DNA of 22,416 bases, from the NCBI GenBank assembly GCA_050946655.1, contig JBMNVE010000027.1, positions 1-22,416 on the forward strand. The letters are read 5' to 3'. This DNA is from JAXGRD01 sp050946655 (lineage in GTDB: Bacteria; Bacillota; Clostridia; Peptostreptococcales; Anaerovoracaceae). Position 1 is the first letter of the stretch, and every line of letters starts with the position of its first letter. Under the pieces are notes generated by a model. It ran no database searches and was not told where the DNA came from. It saw nothing but the letters and a program-made list of their open reading frames with translations. Shown one piece after another: positions 1-7,474 of the stretch. The position numbers and the translations under genes were made by a program.

Positions 1-29
1 TTGCAACTGCGTGCTTATCGTGATATAAT
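1..29 (+). promoter_or_regulatory. Sigma-A-type promoter of the cobalamin operon
   Basis: A -35 element TTGCAA (1-6) is separated by 17 bp from a perfect -10 TATAAT (24-29). The -10 is preceded by TG at 21-22, giving an extended -10. Transcription should begin near 36, about 11 nt before the riboswitch aptamer, which is the expected arrangement. The left part touches the window edge, so upstream operators cannot be judged. Confidence 0.75.
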
Positions 30-46
30 CCACTTAATTTCATATA

Positions 47-207
47 CTTTTAGGTGTTCGGTACTTTCCTGCCGAAAGAATAGGGAAGAGGGGTGAAATT
101 CCCCCGCGGTCCCGCCGCTGTAATGGTTAGTCAGTACAAGCAGTTCACTGTATTTATGGGAAGAATTGTACGGCGTTTAAGCCTGAGCCAGAAGACCTGC
201 CTGAAAG
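47..207 (+). ncRNA. Cobalamin (adenosylcobalamin-type) riboswitch aptamer
   Basis: The conserved core GGGAA...GGTGAAATTCC...CGGTCCCGCC.CTGTAA lies at 83-122, and the B12 box (GAGCCAGAAGACCTGCC) at 185-201. A closing P1 stem can be drawn between CTTTTAGG (47-54) and CCTGAAAG (200-207) with one G-U pair. A peripheral hairpin GTACAA/TTGTAC (134-139 with 166-171) fits the variable arm. Riboswitches of this class bind cobalamin and shut off B12 synthesis or cobalt uptake genes. Here the aptamer sits before an intrinsic terminator and cbiM, so it most likely works by premature termination when cobalamin is abundant. Confidence 0.95.
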
Positions 208-230
208 ATCTTAGTTACATTTTTTAACGG

Positions 231-290
231 TTGATTGAAAGTGTAAACGGGGTATTTAAGTGCCTCGTATACACTATTCTGAGTCAATCA
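231..290 (+). promoter_or_regulatory. Candidate antiterminator pairing in the riboswitch expression platform
   Basis: TGATTGA (232-238) can pair perfectly with TCAATCA (284-290), with an extra U-G pair outside. The downstream strand covers the loop and the first three bases of the 3' arm of the terminator hairpin, so the two structures are mutually exclusive. This is inferred from base complementarity only; 7-8 bp is short, and its switching role is not shown. Confidence 0.45.
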
Positions 291-304
291 GAATAGTTTT
301 TTTT
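273..304 (+). terminator. Intrinsic terminator (riboswitch attenuator) before cbiM
   Basis: ACTATTCTGA (273-282) and TCAGAATAGT (288-297) form a perfect 10-bp stem around the 5-nt loop GTCAA, followed by a run of eight T (297-304). It lies 66 nt after the cobalamin aptamer and immediately before the cbiM ribosome binding site. It would stop transcription of the whole downstream operon when the riboswitch is ligand-bound. Confidence 0.92.
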
Positions 305-311
305 AGGAGGG
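305..311 (+). promoter_or_regulatory. Ribosome binding site of cbiM
   Basis: AGGAGGG lies 5 nt before the ATG at 317. This site fixes the cbiM start at 317. It begins directly after the terminator T-run, so it is transcribed only if the attenuator is passed. Confidence 0.85.
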
Positions 312-316
312 AAAGC

Positions 317-1075
317 ATGAAAAAAACATATCGAAAGCGGGCGGTCTTTATCCTGGGCGTAGTCATTGCCCTGGTATTCGGTACGGCAGCCATCTCCAGC
401 GGGATGCACATCATGGAGGGGTTCTTGCCTCTTACCCATAGCATCGTTTGGGGGGTACTATGTATACCCTTTGTGATCTTAGGGATCCGGTCCATTCAAA
501 AGACAGTGGAAAAGCACAGAAAGACGATCCTCATCTTTGTGATGATGGGCGCCTATGTGTTCGTCCTGTCGGCGCTGAAGATCCCATCGGTGACGGGGAG
601 CAGCTCTCATCCCACGGGAACCGGCCTGGGCGCCGTTCTCTTCGGGCCCACCGCCATGTGTATCATCGGCGTTATCGTTCTCCTGTTCCAGGCATTGCTC
701 CTGGCCCACGGAGGGATCACTACTCTGGGGGCAAACACATTCTCTATGGGCATCGTAGGGCCCTTTATTGCGGTGGGCGTCTTTGCACTATGTAAAAAGC
801 TCCAAGCTCCCAGGAGTTTGGGGGTATTCTTGGCGGCAAGTCTGGCCGACCTGGGGACTTATGTGGTCACATCGGTACAGCTGGCCATGGCCCATCCTTC
901 GGATAACGGCGGCTTTACTGGTTCTCTGGTGGAGTTTATGACCGTATTTGCTCTGACCCAGATCCCTCTGGCCATCATTGAGGGCCTTCTGGCAGTGGTG
1001 ATCGTCAAGGCTCTGGAAGCCTATGCCGCGCCGGAACTGGGCGAACTGGGATATATAGGAGGTGGAGCACAATGA
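317..1075 (+). CDS. cbiM: CbiM, substrate-binding membrane component of the cobalt ECF transporter
   Basis: This 252-residue membrane protein captures cobalt for the CbiMNQO importer. Residues 1-29 look like a cleavable signal peptide (basic MKKTYRKR followed by a hydrophobic stretch). Cleavage there would leave a mature N-terminus MHIMEGFLP (Met30, His31). In the CbiM/NikM family that Met-His end coordinates the metal. Several hydrophobic helices follow, and the motif SSSHPTGTGLGAVLFGP near residues 95-112 is typical of the family. The start at 317 is chosen for its ribosome binding site; an upstream GTG at 260 would put the terminator hairpin inside the gene. It is first in the operon, directly under the cobalamin riboswitch, and overlaps cbiN by an ATGA. 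A nickel-specific NikM is unlikely given the cobalamin context. Confidence 0.95.
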   Translation: MKKTYRKRAVFILGVVIALVFGTAAISSGMHIMEGFLPLTHSIVWGVLCIPFVILGIRSIQKTVEKHRKTILIFVMMGAYVFVLSALKIPSVTGSSSHPTGTGLGAVLFGPTAMCIIGVIVLLFQALLLAHGGITTLGANTFSMGIVGPFIAVGVFALCKKLQAPRSLGVFLAASLADLGTYVVTSVQLAMAHPSDNGGFTGSLVEFMTVFALTQIPLAIIEGLLAVVIVKALEAYAAPELGELGYIGGGAQ

Positions 1076-1374
1076 CCATGTCAAAGAATGCAAAAATCGT
1101 AATCATCTGTCTCATACTGGCGGTGATCATCGCCGTGGTACCCCTTTTGCTCATCAAGGATTCGGAGTTCGGCGGAGCTGACGGACAGGCGGAGGAGACC
1201 ATCACGAAAGTCAATTCAGGCTACAAACCCTGGTTCGAATCGCTGATCGAGCCTCCCGGAGGGGAGACCGAGTCCCTGCTTTTCAGCCTGCAGGCCGGGC
1301 TGGGTGCCGGTATCTTCGGGTTTGGACTGGGATACTTAGTTTGCAGAAAGAAGATGAACAAGAAAGAGAAATAG
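1072..1374 (+). CDS. cbiN: CbiN, small membrane component of the cobalt ECF transporter
   Basis: A 100-residue protein with two membrane segments (about residues 5-27 and 70-93) and an extracytoplasmic loop between them, ending in a basic tail, as in CbiN. CbiN helps load cobalt into CbiM. Loop residues include GGADGQAEETI and the conserved-looking KPWFESLIEPPGGE stretch before the second helix. The ATG at 1072 overlaps the cbiM stop (ATGA) and is preceded by AGGAGGTGGAG. A second in-frame ATG lies at 1078. It is followed after 3 nt by cobT rather than directly by cbiQ, which interrupts the usual cbiMNQO order. Confidence 0.93.
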   Translation: MTMSKNAKIVIICLILAVIIAVVPLLLIKDSEFGGADGQAEETITKVNSGYKPWFESLIEPPGGETESLLFSLQAGLGAGIFGFGLGYLVCRKKMNKKEK

Positions 1375-1377
1375 CCA

Positions 1378-2490
1378 ATGGAAAAACAGATCAGAGAAAT
1401 GATCGGCAAGATACAGCCACTTGATGAAGAAGTGATGAAGGAGGCCAGGGACCGTCAAGGGTCCCTGGCCAAACCGCCTGGCAGCCTGGGGAGGCTGGAG
1501 GATATTTCCGTACAGATCGCCGGGATCACCGGCCGGGTCATCAATGAAATCGAAAAAAAGTGTGTGGTGGTTTTGTCGGCGGATAACGGCGTGGTGGAAG
1601 AGGGGATTTCTTCCGCCCCCAAAAGCGTCACCACGGCACAGACCATCAACTTTATCCGCAGGCTTACCGGTGTAGGGGTCCTGGCCAAGAATACCGGCTC
1701 TGACCTTCTGGTGGTAGACATGGGTATCGATTGCGATCTTCCCCAAAACTTGATTTCAGAGGACCCTCGAGATTTTGTCAACGACAAGATCATCCACAGA
1801 AAATTGGGATACGGCACCGGGAACCTTTCTAAAGGCCCGGCCATGACCAGGGAGCAGGCCGTCCGGGCCCTGCTCATCGGCATGGAGCTGGCAAGAGAGA
1901 CCAAGGAAATGGGTTATGATATTCTGGGGGTAGGAGAAATGGGCATCGGCAACACCACCACCAGTGCCGCAGTCCTGTCCGCCCTTACCGGCTGTCCGGC
2001 AGAGGCGGTGGTAGGCAGGGGGGGAGGCATCAACGATGCTTCCTTTGAGAGAAAGAAGGCTATCGTGGACAAGGCGGCCCACCAGGAGTTTACCGATCAT
2101 GTGGACGTCCTCGCCAAGGTGGGCGGCTTTGATCTTGCTGCCATGACAGGGGTATTTATCGGTGCCGCGGCGGAAAAGATGCCTATCGTGGTAGACGGAT
2201 ATATTTCTGCCGTTTCCGCCTTGCTGGCGGAGAAGATCGCCCCCGGGAGCAAGGCATACATGCTGGCTTCTCACGAATCCTTCGAGATCGGCTACCGTAA
2301 AGCCATGGAGGCGTTGGGCCTGGTTCCCATGATGCATCTGGGGATGCGGCTGGGTGAAGGCAGCGGCTGCCCTCTGGCCTTTCTGGTCATTGAACAGGCA
2401 CTGGGCGTGATGCGGGATATGGCAACCTTCCGGGAAGCGGAGATCAATGATGACTATCTGGAAGAAATAAGAAAAGGGAACTGTTTTTAA
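1378..2490 (+). CDS. cobT: CobT, nicotinate-nucleotide:dimethylbenzimidazole phosphoribosyltransferase
   Basis: A cytoplasmic enzyme that moves phosphoribose from nicotinate mononucleotide onto a lower-ligand base (typically 5,6-dimethylbenzimidazole) to give the alpha-ribazole phosphate used in nucleotide loop assembly. Seen: the N-terminal KPPGSLGRLEDI, SADNGVVEEGIS, the GEMGIGNTTTSAA phosphate-binding stretch, and HLGMRLGEGSG near the C-terminus, whose Glu327 matches the family's catalytic glutamate. At 370 residues it is slightly longer than the usual 350-360. It starts 3 nt after cbiN and its TAA overlaps the cbiQ ATG by 1 nt. No cobU, cobS or base-synthesis gene (bluB, bza) is present in the window, so the base may be made elsewhere or scavenged. 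The lower ligand cannot be deduced from this sequence. Confidence 0.95.
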   Translation: MEKQIREMIGKIQPLDEEVMKEARDRQGSLAKPPGSLGRLEDISVQIAGITGRVINEIEKKCVVVLSADNGVVEEGISSAPKSVTTAQTINFIRRLTGVGVLAKNTGSDLLVVDMGIDCDLPQNLISEDPRDFVNDKIIHRKLGYGTGNLSKGPAMTREQAVRALLIGMELARETKEMGYDILGVGEMGIGNTTTSAAVLSALTGCPAEAVVGRGGGINDASFERKKAIVDKAAHQEFTDHVDVLAKVGGFDLAAMTGVFIGAAAEKMPIVVDGYISAVSALLAEKIAPGSKAYMLASHESFEIGYRKAMEALGLVPMMHLGMRLGEGSGCPLAFLVIEQALGVMRDMATFREAEINDDYLEEIRKGNCF

Positions 2491-3248
2491 TGATACTGAT
2501 CGATAAGCTGGCCTATTCGTCGGCGATCCGAGATAGAAATACCGGGGTCAAGTGCGCCTTTGCTCTTGGCACCCTGCTCATATGCGTGGGGATCCGAACG
2601 ATGCCCATCGCTCTGTTGATTTTGGTAGTCATGACGGGATTGACTCTACGCTGGAGCAATGTCTCCGGCAAGACCTATCTGAAGATGATGACGGCTCCTT
2701 TGATCTTCCTTGTGCTGGGCACCATCGTCGTTGCCTTTGATTTCACCATGGCGGGGATCACCTATACCAGCCATTCTCTTCTCTATGCATTGAGACTGGT
2801 TCTGGTTTCCTTAGCGTCGGTTTCCTGTCTGTACTTCCTTACGCTGACTACACCCACCCTGGACACGCTGGGTTTGCTGAAAAAGATTCGCTGTCCCTGG
2901 ATCGTCATTGAACTGATGGTCCTGATCTACCGATTTATCTTTGTGTTACTGGACATTGCCTTTGCCATCACTACAGCGCAGAACTGCAGGCTGGGAAACA
3001 GGAATGTGCGGACGGGGCTCAGGAGTATGGGCCAGATGCTGGCGAGGGTATTGGTCCTGGCCATGCACAAGACGACCGTTCTCTTTGATTCCATGGAGGC
3101 CAGGTGCTACGACGGCAAAATGCAGGTCCTCTTTATCAGCGCACCGGTGAGAGCCGGAGAAGTGGTGGCGGTTGCCCTCTTTCTCTCCCTGCTTCTTGGA
3201 GCGGGCATCTTTACAAGGGTATACGGAGGAGAGATATGGGCAGTGTAG
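2490..3248 (+). CDS. cbiQ: CbiQ, transmembrane T component of the cobalt ECF transporter
   Basis: This 252-residue integral membrane protein is the scaffold (EcfT) linking CbiM to the CbiO ATPase. Hydrophobic segments lie at about residues 25-55, 65-85, 90-120 and 135-155, with a final one near 230-247. The cytoplasmic part carries the short Ala-Arg-rich motifs characteristic of EcfT (such as SMEARCYDG near residues 200-208) that couple to the ATPase. The ATG at 2490 shares its first base with the cobT stop, and the gene end overlaps cbiO by 13 nt. The order cbiQ then cbiO is standard. Confidence 0.93.
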   Translation: MILIDKLAYSSAIRDRNTGVKCAFALGTLLICVGIRTMPIALLILVVMTGLTLRWSNVSGKTYLKMMTAPLIFLVLGTIVVAFDFTMAGITYTSHSLLYALRLVLVSLASVSCLYFLTLTTPTLDTLGLLKKIRCPWIVIELMVLIYRFIFVLLDIAFAITTAQNCRLGNRNVRTGLRSMGQMLARVLVLAMHKTTVLFDSMEARCYDGKMQVLFISAPVRAGEVVAVALFLSLLLGAGIFTRVYGGEIWAV

Positions 3249-4099
3249 AAAGGAAAGATGCTGCCATAGAAGTAAGAGATGTCCACTACACATACCGAGA
3301 TGGCACACGAGCACTGAGGGGGATAGACCTGACGGTGGCCAAGGGAGAAAAACTGGCCATCATGGGAGCCAACGGCTCCGGCAAGTCCACCCTCTTCCTC
3401 CACCTTAACGGGGTGCTCAAGCCGGATAAGGGTGAGGTGATCTTAGAAGGGACCCCTCTGAAGTACTCGAGAAAGGCCTTGGTGGAGGCGAGAAAAAAGG
3501 TGGGGATCGTCTTTCAGAATCCCGACAATCAACTATTCTCCGCCAGCGTGGTACAGGAGATTTCCTTTGGCCTTCTGAACCTGGGCTACGGAGAAGAAGA
3601 GACGCTGCAAAAGGTCAACGGCATCATGGAAGAGTTGGATATGGCAGAATTTCGGGAAAAGCCCACCCACTTTCTCAGCGGCGGGCAAAAAAAGAGAGTG
3701 GCCATCGCCGATGTGATGGTCATGGATCCGGAGATCATCATCTTCGATGAGCCTACATCGGAATTGGATCCCTGGGCTGCCGCCTTGACGGATCAGATCA
3801 TCGATGATTTGAGTAAAAAGGGGACTACGGTGATCCTTTCCACCCACAATGTGGACCGAGCCTTGGCATGGGCCGACCGGATCGTCCTTTTGGATCTGGG
3901 GAAGGTGATTGCTGAAGGAAGACCTAAATCCATTCTGGGTGATAAAGATCTTCTCAAAAAGACCAACCTGGAGGAGCCCAGGATCATGCGGATATTCCGC
4001 AGCCTCCAAAGGGAGAACATATTGGACAGTACATTGGAGCCTCCCCGGACAGTGGAGGAATTGGAAGAATATATAGAGAAAGGGAAGAGGGAAAAATGA
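3236..4099 (+). CDS. cbiO: CbiO, ATPase of the cobalt ECF transporter
   Basis: A 287-residue ABC ATPase that powers cobalt import with CbiMNQ. Walker A GANGSGKST lies at residues 44-52, the Q-loop (VFQNPDNQLFS) follows at about 89-99, the signature LSGGQ is at 147-151, Walker B IIIFDEP at 167-173, and the switch histidine in STHNVDR near 203-209. The start at 3236 is preferred because GGAGGAGAG precedes it at a good distance and the protein then begins like other CbiO proteins; an upstream in-frame ATG at 3104 would overlap cbiQ by 145 nt. The C-terminal 60 residues are a helical extension common in this family. The stop overlaps cbiK as ATGA. Confidence 0.95.
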   Translation: MGSVERKDAAIEVRDVHYTYRDGTRALRGIDLTVAKGEKLAIMGANGSGKSTLFLHLNGVLKPDKGEVILEGTPLKYSRKALVEARKKVGIVFQNPDNQLFSASVVQEISFGLLNLGYGEEETLQKVNGIMEELDMAEFREKPTHFLSGGQKKRVAIADVMVMDPEIIIFDEPTSELDPWAAALTDQIIDDLSKKGTTVILSTHNVDRALAWADRIVLLDLGKVIAEGRPKSILGDKDLLKKTNLEEPRIMRIFRSLQRENILDSTLEPPRTVEELEEYIEKGKREK

Positions 4100-4869
4100 G
4101 TAAAAAAGCCATTCTTGTGGTCAGTTTCGGCACCAGCCATCACGACACCAGAAAGAAGACTATCGATGAGATCGAGAAGGACTGCTTAGCGGCGTTTCCG
4201 GATGTCCACCAGAGAAGAGCCTTTACCAGCGGCATGATCATGAAGATCCTGCGAAACCGGGACGGGATGGATATCCCCAACGTTGAGGAGGCCATGGAAG
4301 GATTGATCCGGGACGGATATGATGATATCGTCCTTCAACCTACCCACATCCTCAACGGGGATGAGTATGAAAAGATGGTTCGCCAGGCAAAGAAGTATGA
4401 GGATCAGCTGATTTCTCTCAGGATCGGCGCTCCCCTTTTGACCCATAGCGACGATTATGAACAGCTTTGCCATATCATTGCTGAGGAAGCGGGAAGACCC
4501 GAAGGAGAAGCCCTGGTCCTCATGGGCCACGGGACGGGGCACTTCTCCGATGCCGCCTATGCCGCACTGGAATACCGCTTCCATGCCTTGGGATACGGGA
4601 ATGTATTTGTAGGGACGGTAGAAGGCTATCCGGATTTTGAAACCATGTTCCGCAGGATAGAGGCTTATGCACCAGGGAAAGTGGTCCTTCTTCCCCTCAT
4701 GGTTGTTGCCGGAGACCATGCCAAAAATGATATGGCCGGAGAAGAGGACTCCTGGAAGTCGGCCTTTGAAGAGGCGGGATATGAGACGGAGTGCATCCTT
4801 CGGGGGATCGGAGAGTTTCCCGGAGTTCGGCGCCTGTATGTTGAACATCTCGGTGATGTGATGGAATAG
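4096..4869 (+). CDS. cbiK: CbiK, sirohydrochlorin cobaltochelatase
   Basis: This enzyme inserts Co2+ into sirohydrochlorin, the step that commits the anaerobic pathway. It has 257 residues, close to the 264 of Salmonella CbiK. The two metal-binding histidines known from that enzyme are matched by His145 (in MGHGTGHF) and His208 (in VVAGDHAKND). The N-terminus AILVVSFGTSHHDTR is characteristic. The ATG overlaps the cbiO stop (ATGA), so cobalt import and cobalt insertion are translated next to each other. No signal peptide is seen, so it should act in the cytoplasm, unlike some periplasmic CbiK relatives. Confidence 0.95.
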   Translation: MSKKAILVVSFGTSHHDTRKKTIDEIEKDCLAAFPDVHQRRAFTSGMIMKILRNRDGMDIPNVEEAMEGLIRDGYDDIVLQPTHILNGDEYEKMVRQAKKYEDQLISLRIGAPLLTHSDDYEQLCHIIAEEAGRPEGEALVLMGHGTGHFSDAAYAALEYRFHALGYGNVFVGTVEGYPDFETMFRRIEAYAPGKVVLLPLMVVAGDHAKNDMAGEEDSWKSAFEEAGYETECILRGIGEFPGVRRLYVEHLGDVME

Positions 4870-4875
4870 TTGAGG

Positions 4876-5997
4876 ATGGAGAAGAAACTGCGACAAGGGT
4901 ATACCACCGGGTCCTGTGCCACCGCGGCAACCGTGGGGGCACTGACATTTTTGTTGGGGGGAAGCCCCATGTCCGTCCTTAAGCTGAAGACCCCAAAGGG
5001 TAAGGTGGTTTCCATCCCTCTGCTGGACTACAGAAAAGAGGGAGATTGGGCATCTTGTGCCGCAAGGAAGGACAGCGGAGACGACCCTGACGTGACCAAC
5101 GGGACGTTGATCGTTTCCAAGGTGCGGCTAAGGCCGGATAGTCCGGGACAAATCCTGGTGGACGGAGGTTCGGGAGTAGGCAGGGTGACGAAGCCGGGCC
5201 TGGCTCGGAAGGTGGGAGAAGCCGCCATCAACCCGGTTCCGCTGGCCATGATCACCGCCGGTGCCGGCCAGGTGGCAGAGGAGTTCTCCTACGAAGGGGG
5301 GCTGGACATAGAGATATCCGTTCCCGAAGGGGAAGAATTGGCAAAGAAGACGTTCAACAGCAAGCTGGGGATACTTGGGGGCATTTCCATATTGGGCACC
5401 ACCGGGATCGTGGAGCCCATGAGCGAAAAGGCACTGGTGGACACCATCAAGGTGGAGATAGACGTCCTTGCCGCCTCCGGGGAAGAAACCTTGGTGATCA
5501 CCCCTGGGAATTACGGAGAAAAGTATCTATCGGAAAACACCCATATCTCTCCGGAGAAGATCGTCAAATGCAGCAACTTCATCGGTGAGACCCTGGATTA
5601 CGCGGCAAAAAAGGAGTTTGGAGCCGTTCTCCTTGTGGGGCACGTAGGCAAGTTGATCAAGGTCGCCGCAGGTGCGATGAACACCCATTCCAAGTACGGG
5701 GACGGTCGCATGGAAACCCTGGAAAAATATGGCCGGGAATCGGGAGGCAAAGAAGAAGCCATGGAACGGCTCAGCCGTTGCGTCACGACGGAAGATGGGA
5801 TATCCTTGTTGAAGGAAGAAGGCCTTTGGGATAAGGTAGTGACAAAGATCATGACAGACATCCACGGCAACTGTATGAAGAGGGTGGATGCAAGGACCCG
5901 AGTGGGGGCGTTGATGTATTCCAATGTCTACGGCTATCTGGGAGAAACGGAAGATGCGGAAGAGATTTTGGGAAGGTTGGGAAGGATGGAGAAATGA
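4876..5997 (+). CDS. cbiD: CbiD, cobalt-precorrin-5B C1-methyltransferase
   Basis: CbiD uses S-adenosylmethionine to methylate C1 of the ring during anaerobic corrin synthesis. It is not related to the CbiL/F/H methylase family. The N-terminal LRQGYTTGSCATAA is the family signature, and GTTGIVEPMSEKAL around residues 174-187 and the VGHVGKLIKVAAGAMNTHS stretch near 255-273 are also typical. The length of 373 residues is normal. The start is uncertain: ATG at 4876 or TTG at 4870, two codons earlier; neither has a strong ribosome binding site, and coupling to the cbiK stop at 4867-4869 probably drives initiation. Its stop overlaps cbiL as ATGA. Confidence 0.94.
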   Translation: MEKKLRQGYTTGSCATAATVGALTFLLGGSPMSVLKLKTPKGKVVSIPLLDYRKEGDWASCAARKDSGDDPDVTNGTLIVSKVRLRPDSPGQILVDGGSGVGRVTKPGLARKVGEAAINPVPLAMITAGAGQVAEEFSYEGGLDIEISVPEGEELAKKTFNSKLGILGGISILGTTGIVEPMSEKALVDTIKVEIDVLAASGEETLVITPGNYGEKYLSENTHISPEKIVKCSNFIGETLDYAAKKEFGAVLLVGHVGKLIKVAAGAMNTHSKYGDGRMETLEKYGRESGGKEEAMERLSRCVTTEDGISLLKEEGLWDKVVTKIMTDIHGNCMKRVDARTRVGALMYSNVYGYLGETEDAEEILGRLGRMEK

Positions 5998-6722
5998 CAG
6001 TGATGAAAGAAAATGAGATAGGAAGGAAGGCAGGAAGCCTGGCCGGCATAGGCGTAGGACCGGGCGACCCTGAGCTGCTCACCCTGAAAGGAAAGCGGTT
6101 AATAGAAGAGAGCGATTTTGTCGTCATCCCTCATTCGGGGAAGGACGTGAATGCCGCCTACACCATTGCTTCGGCGGCGGTTCCCGCCATGGAGGGAAAG
6201 CCCATCATGGAGGTGGACATGCCCATGATCCGGGACAAGGAAGAACTGGCAAGATGCCACAGGCGAGCGGCTGAGAAGATCATGGAAAGACTGGATAGAG
6301 GGGAAAACGGAGTCTTTCTCACCTTGGGAGACCCTACGGTCTACTCCACCTACATCTACGTCCACGATATCATAACGGAAAAAGGCTACTCCACGGAAAT
6401 CGTTTCAGGGATCCCTTCTTTCTGTGCCGCGGCAGCCAGGCTGAACATGGGGCTTACCCATGCGGATAAGGCTCTGCATATCATACCGGCATCCTACCTG
6501 GGGCTGGAAGAACATCTGGCCCTGGACGGCACCAGGGTGCTGATGAAAAGCGGGAAATCTCTGGGGAAAGTGAAGGAACTTCTGGTAGGGAGGAAGGATC
6601 TGGACGTGAAAATGGCTGTTCGCTGTGGGATGGAAGGGGAAAAGCTCTACTACAGCGCAGAAGAAATAGAAGAAGATTCGGGATATTTTTCCCTGTTGAT
6701 CGTAAAAGGAGTAAAAGAATGA
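5994..6722 (+). CDS. cbiL: CbiL, cobalt-precorrin-2 C20-methyltransferase
   Basis: The first ring methylase after cobalt insertion, giving cobalt-precorrin-3. It has the tetrapyrrole-methylase fold: GIGVGPGDPELLTLKG (residues 19-34) near the N-terminus, LTLGDPTVYSTY in the middle, and VSGIPSFCAAAA, where SAM binds. VDMPMIRD and the helix after it distinguish CbiL/CobI from the C11 and C17 methylases. The 242-residue length is typical. The first 13 residues (MTVMKENEIGRKA) precede the conserved core and the start could be the second ATG at 6003; 5994 is favoured by its ATGA overlap with cbiD. The stop overlaps cbiF by 4 nt. Confidence 0.94.
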   Translation: MTVMKENEIGRKAGSLAGIGVGPGDPELLTLKGKRLIEESDFVVIPHSGKDVNAAYTIASAAVPAMEGKPIMEVDMPMIRDKEELARCHRRAAEKIMERLDRGENGVFLTLGDPTVYSTYIYVHDIITEKGYSTEIVSGIPSFCAAAARLNMGLTHADKALHIIPASYLGLEEHLALDGTRVLMKSGKSLGKVKELLVGRKDLDVKMAVRCGMEGEKLYYSAEEIEEDSGYFSLLIVKGVKE

Positions 6723-7474
6723 TTCATTTTGTAGGAGCCGGTTCCGGCGCAGAAGATCTGATCACCGTCAGGGGCCAGAGACTTCTAAAAGAGGCTGACG
6801 TGATCATCTATGCAGGCTCTCTGGTCAACGAAGGCCACCTGGCCATTGCAAAGGAAGGATGCCGGATCCTCAATAGCGCATCCATGACCTTGGAAGAGGT
6901 CATAGAGGAAATGAAGGCGGCAGAGAAGGCGGGGAAGATGACGGTGCGTCTCCACACGGGGGATCCCAGCATTTACGGCGCCCACAGGGAGCAGATGGAC
7001 CTTTTGGATCAGGCGGGAATCCCTTATAAAGTGGTTCCCGGGGTCAGTTCCTTCTGCGGTGCAGCTGCCGCGTTAAAGGCAGAGTACACTCTTCCCGATG
7101 TTTCTCAGACGGTGATCATCACCCGTATGGCCGGGCGGACGCCGGTGCCCCCTCTGGAAGAAATATCCCTTTTGGCCAAGCATCAGGCCACCATGGTGAT
7201 CTTTCTGTCCACCGGGATGTTGGAGGAACTTACCCAAAGGCTTCTGGCGGGAGGGTACGAAGAAGATACTCCGGCGGCTATCGTTTACAAGGCCACCTGG
7301 CCGGAAGAAAAAACTTTCCGAGGAACGGTAGGGACCATTGCAAAGATCGCCAAGGAAAACAACATCACCAAGACGGCATTGATCCTGGTGGGCAACTTCC
7401 TGGGGGATGAGTACGACAGGTCTAAATTATATGATCCGGGATTTTCCCATGAATTCAGAGAGGCTAAGAAATGA
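6719..7474 (+). CDS. cbiF: CbiF, cobalt-precorrin-4 C11-methyltransferase
   Basis: A SAM-dependent methylase of the CbiF/CobM family that adds the C11 methyl group. The N-terminus MIHFVGAGSGAEDLITVRG is diagnostic, as are VIIYAGSLVNE, LHTGDPSIYGAHREQ and VVPGVSSFCGAAAALKAEYTLP. The family residues TRMAGRTPVP occur at about 137-146. At 251 residues it is a single domain, so it is not one of the fused methylase proteins. Immediately downstream is hemA rather than cbiG, the usual next-step gene. The ATG at 6719 overlaps the cbiL stop and the gene's own stop overlaps hemA (ATGA). Confidence 0.95.
   Translation: MIHFVGAGSGAEDLITVRGQRLLKEADVIIYAGSLVNEGHLAIAKEGCRILNSASMTLEEVIEEMKAAEKAGKMTVRLHTGDPSIYGAHREQMDLLDQAGIPYKVVPGVSSFCGAAAALKAEYTLPDVSQTVIITRMAGRTPVPPLEEISLLAKHQATMVIFLSTGMLEELTQRLLAGGYEEDTPAAIVYKATWPEEKTFRGTVGTIAKIAKENNITKTALILVGNFLGDEYDRSKLYDPGFSHEFREAKK

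Noticed and set aside
260..316. GTG at 260 as the cbiM start
   Set aside because: It would place the terminator hairpin within the coding region and lacks a ribosome binding site; ATG 317 has AGGAGGG at 5 nt and gives a normal signal peptide.
4186..4896. 236-codon open frame on the minus strand within cbiK
   Set aside because: It is antisense to cbiK, whose catalytic histidines are intact; the translation has no domain.
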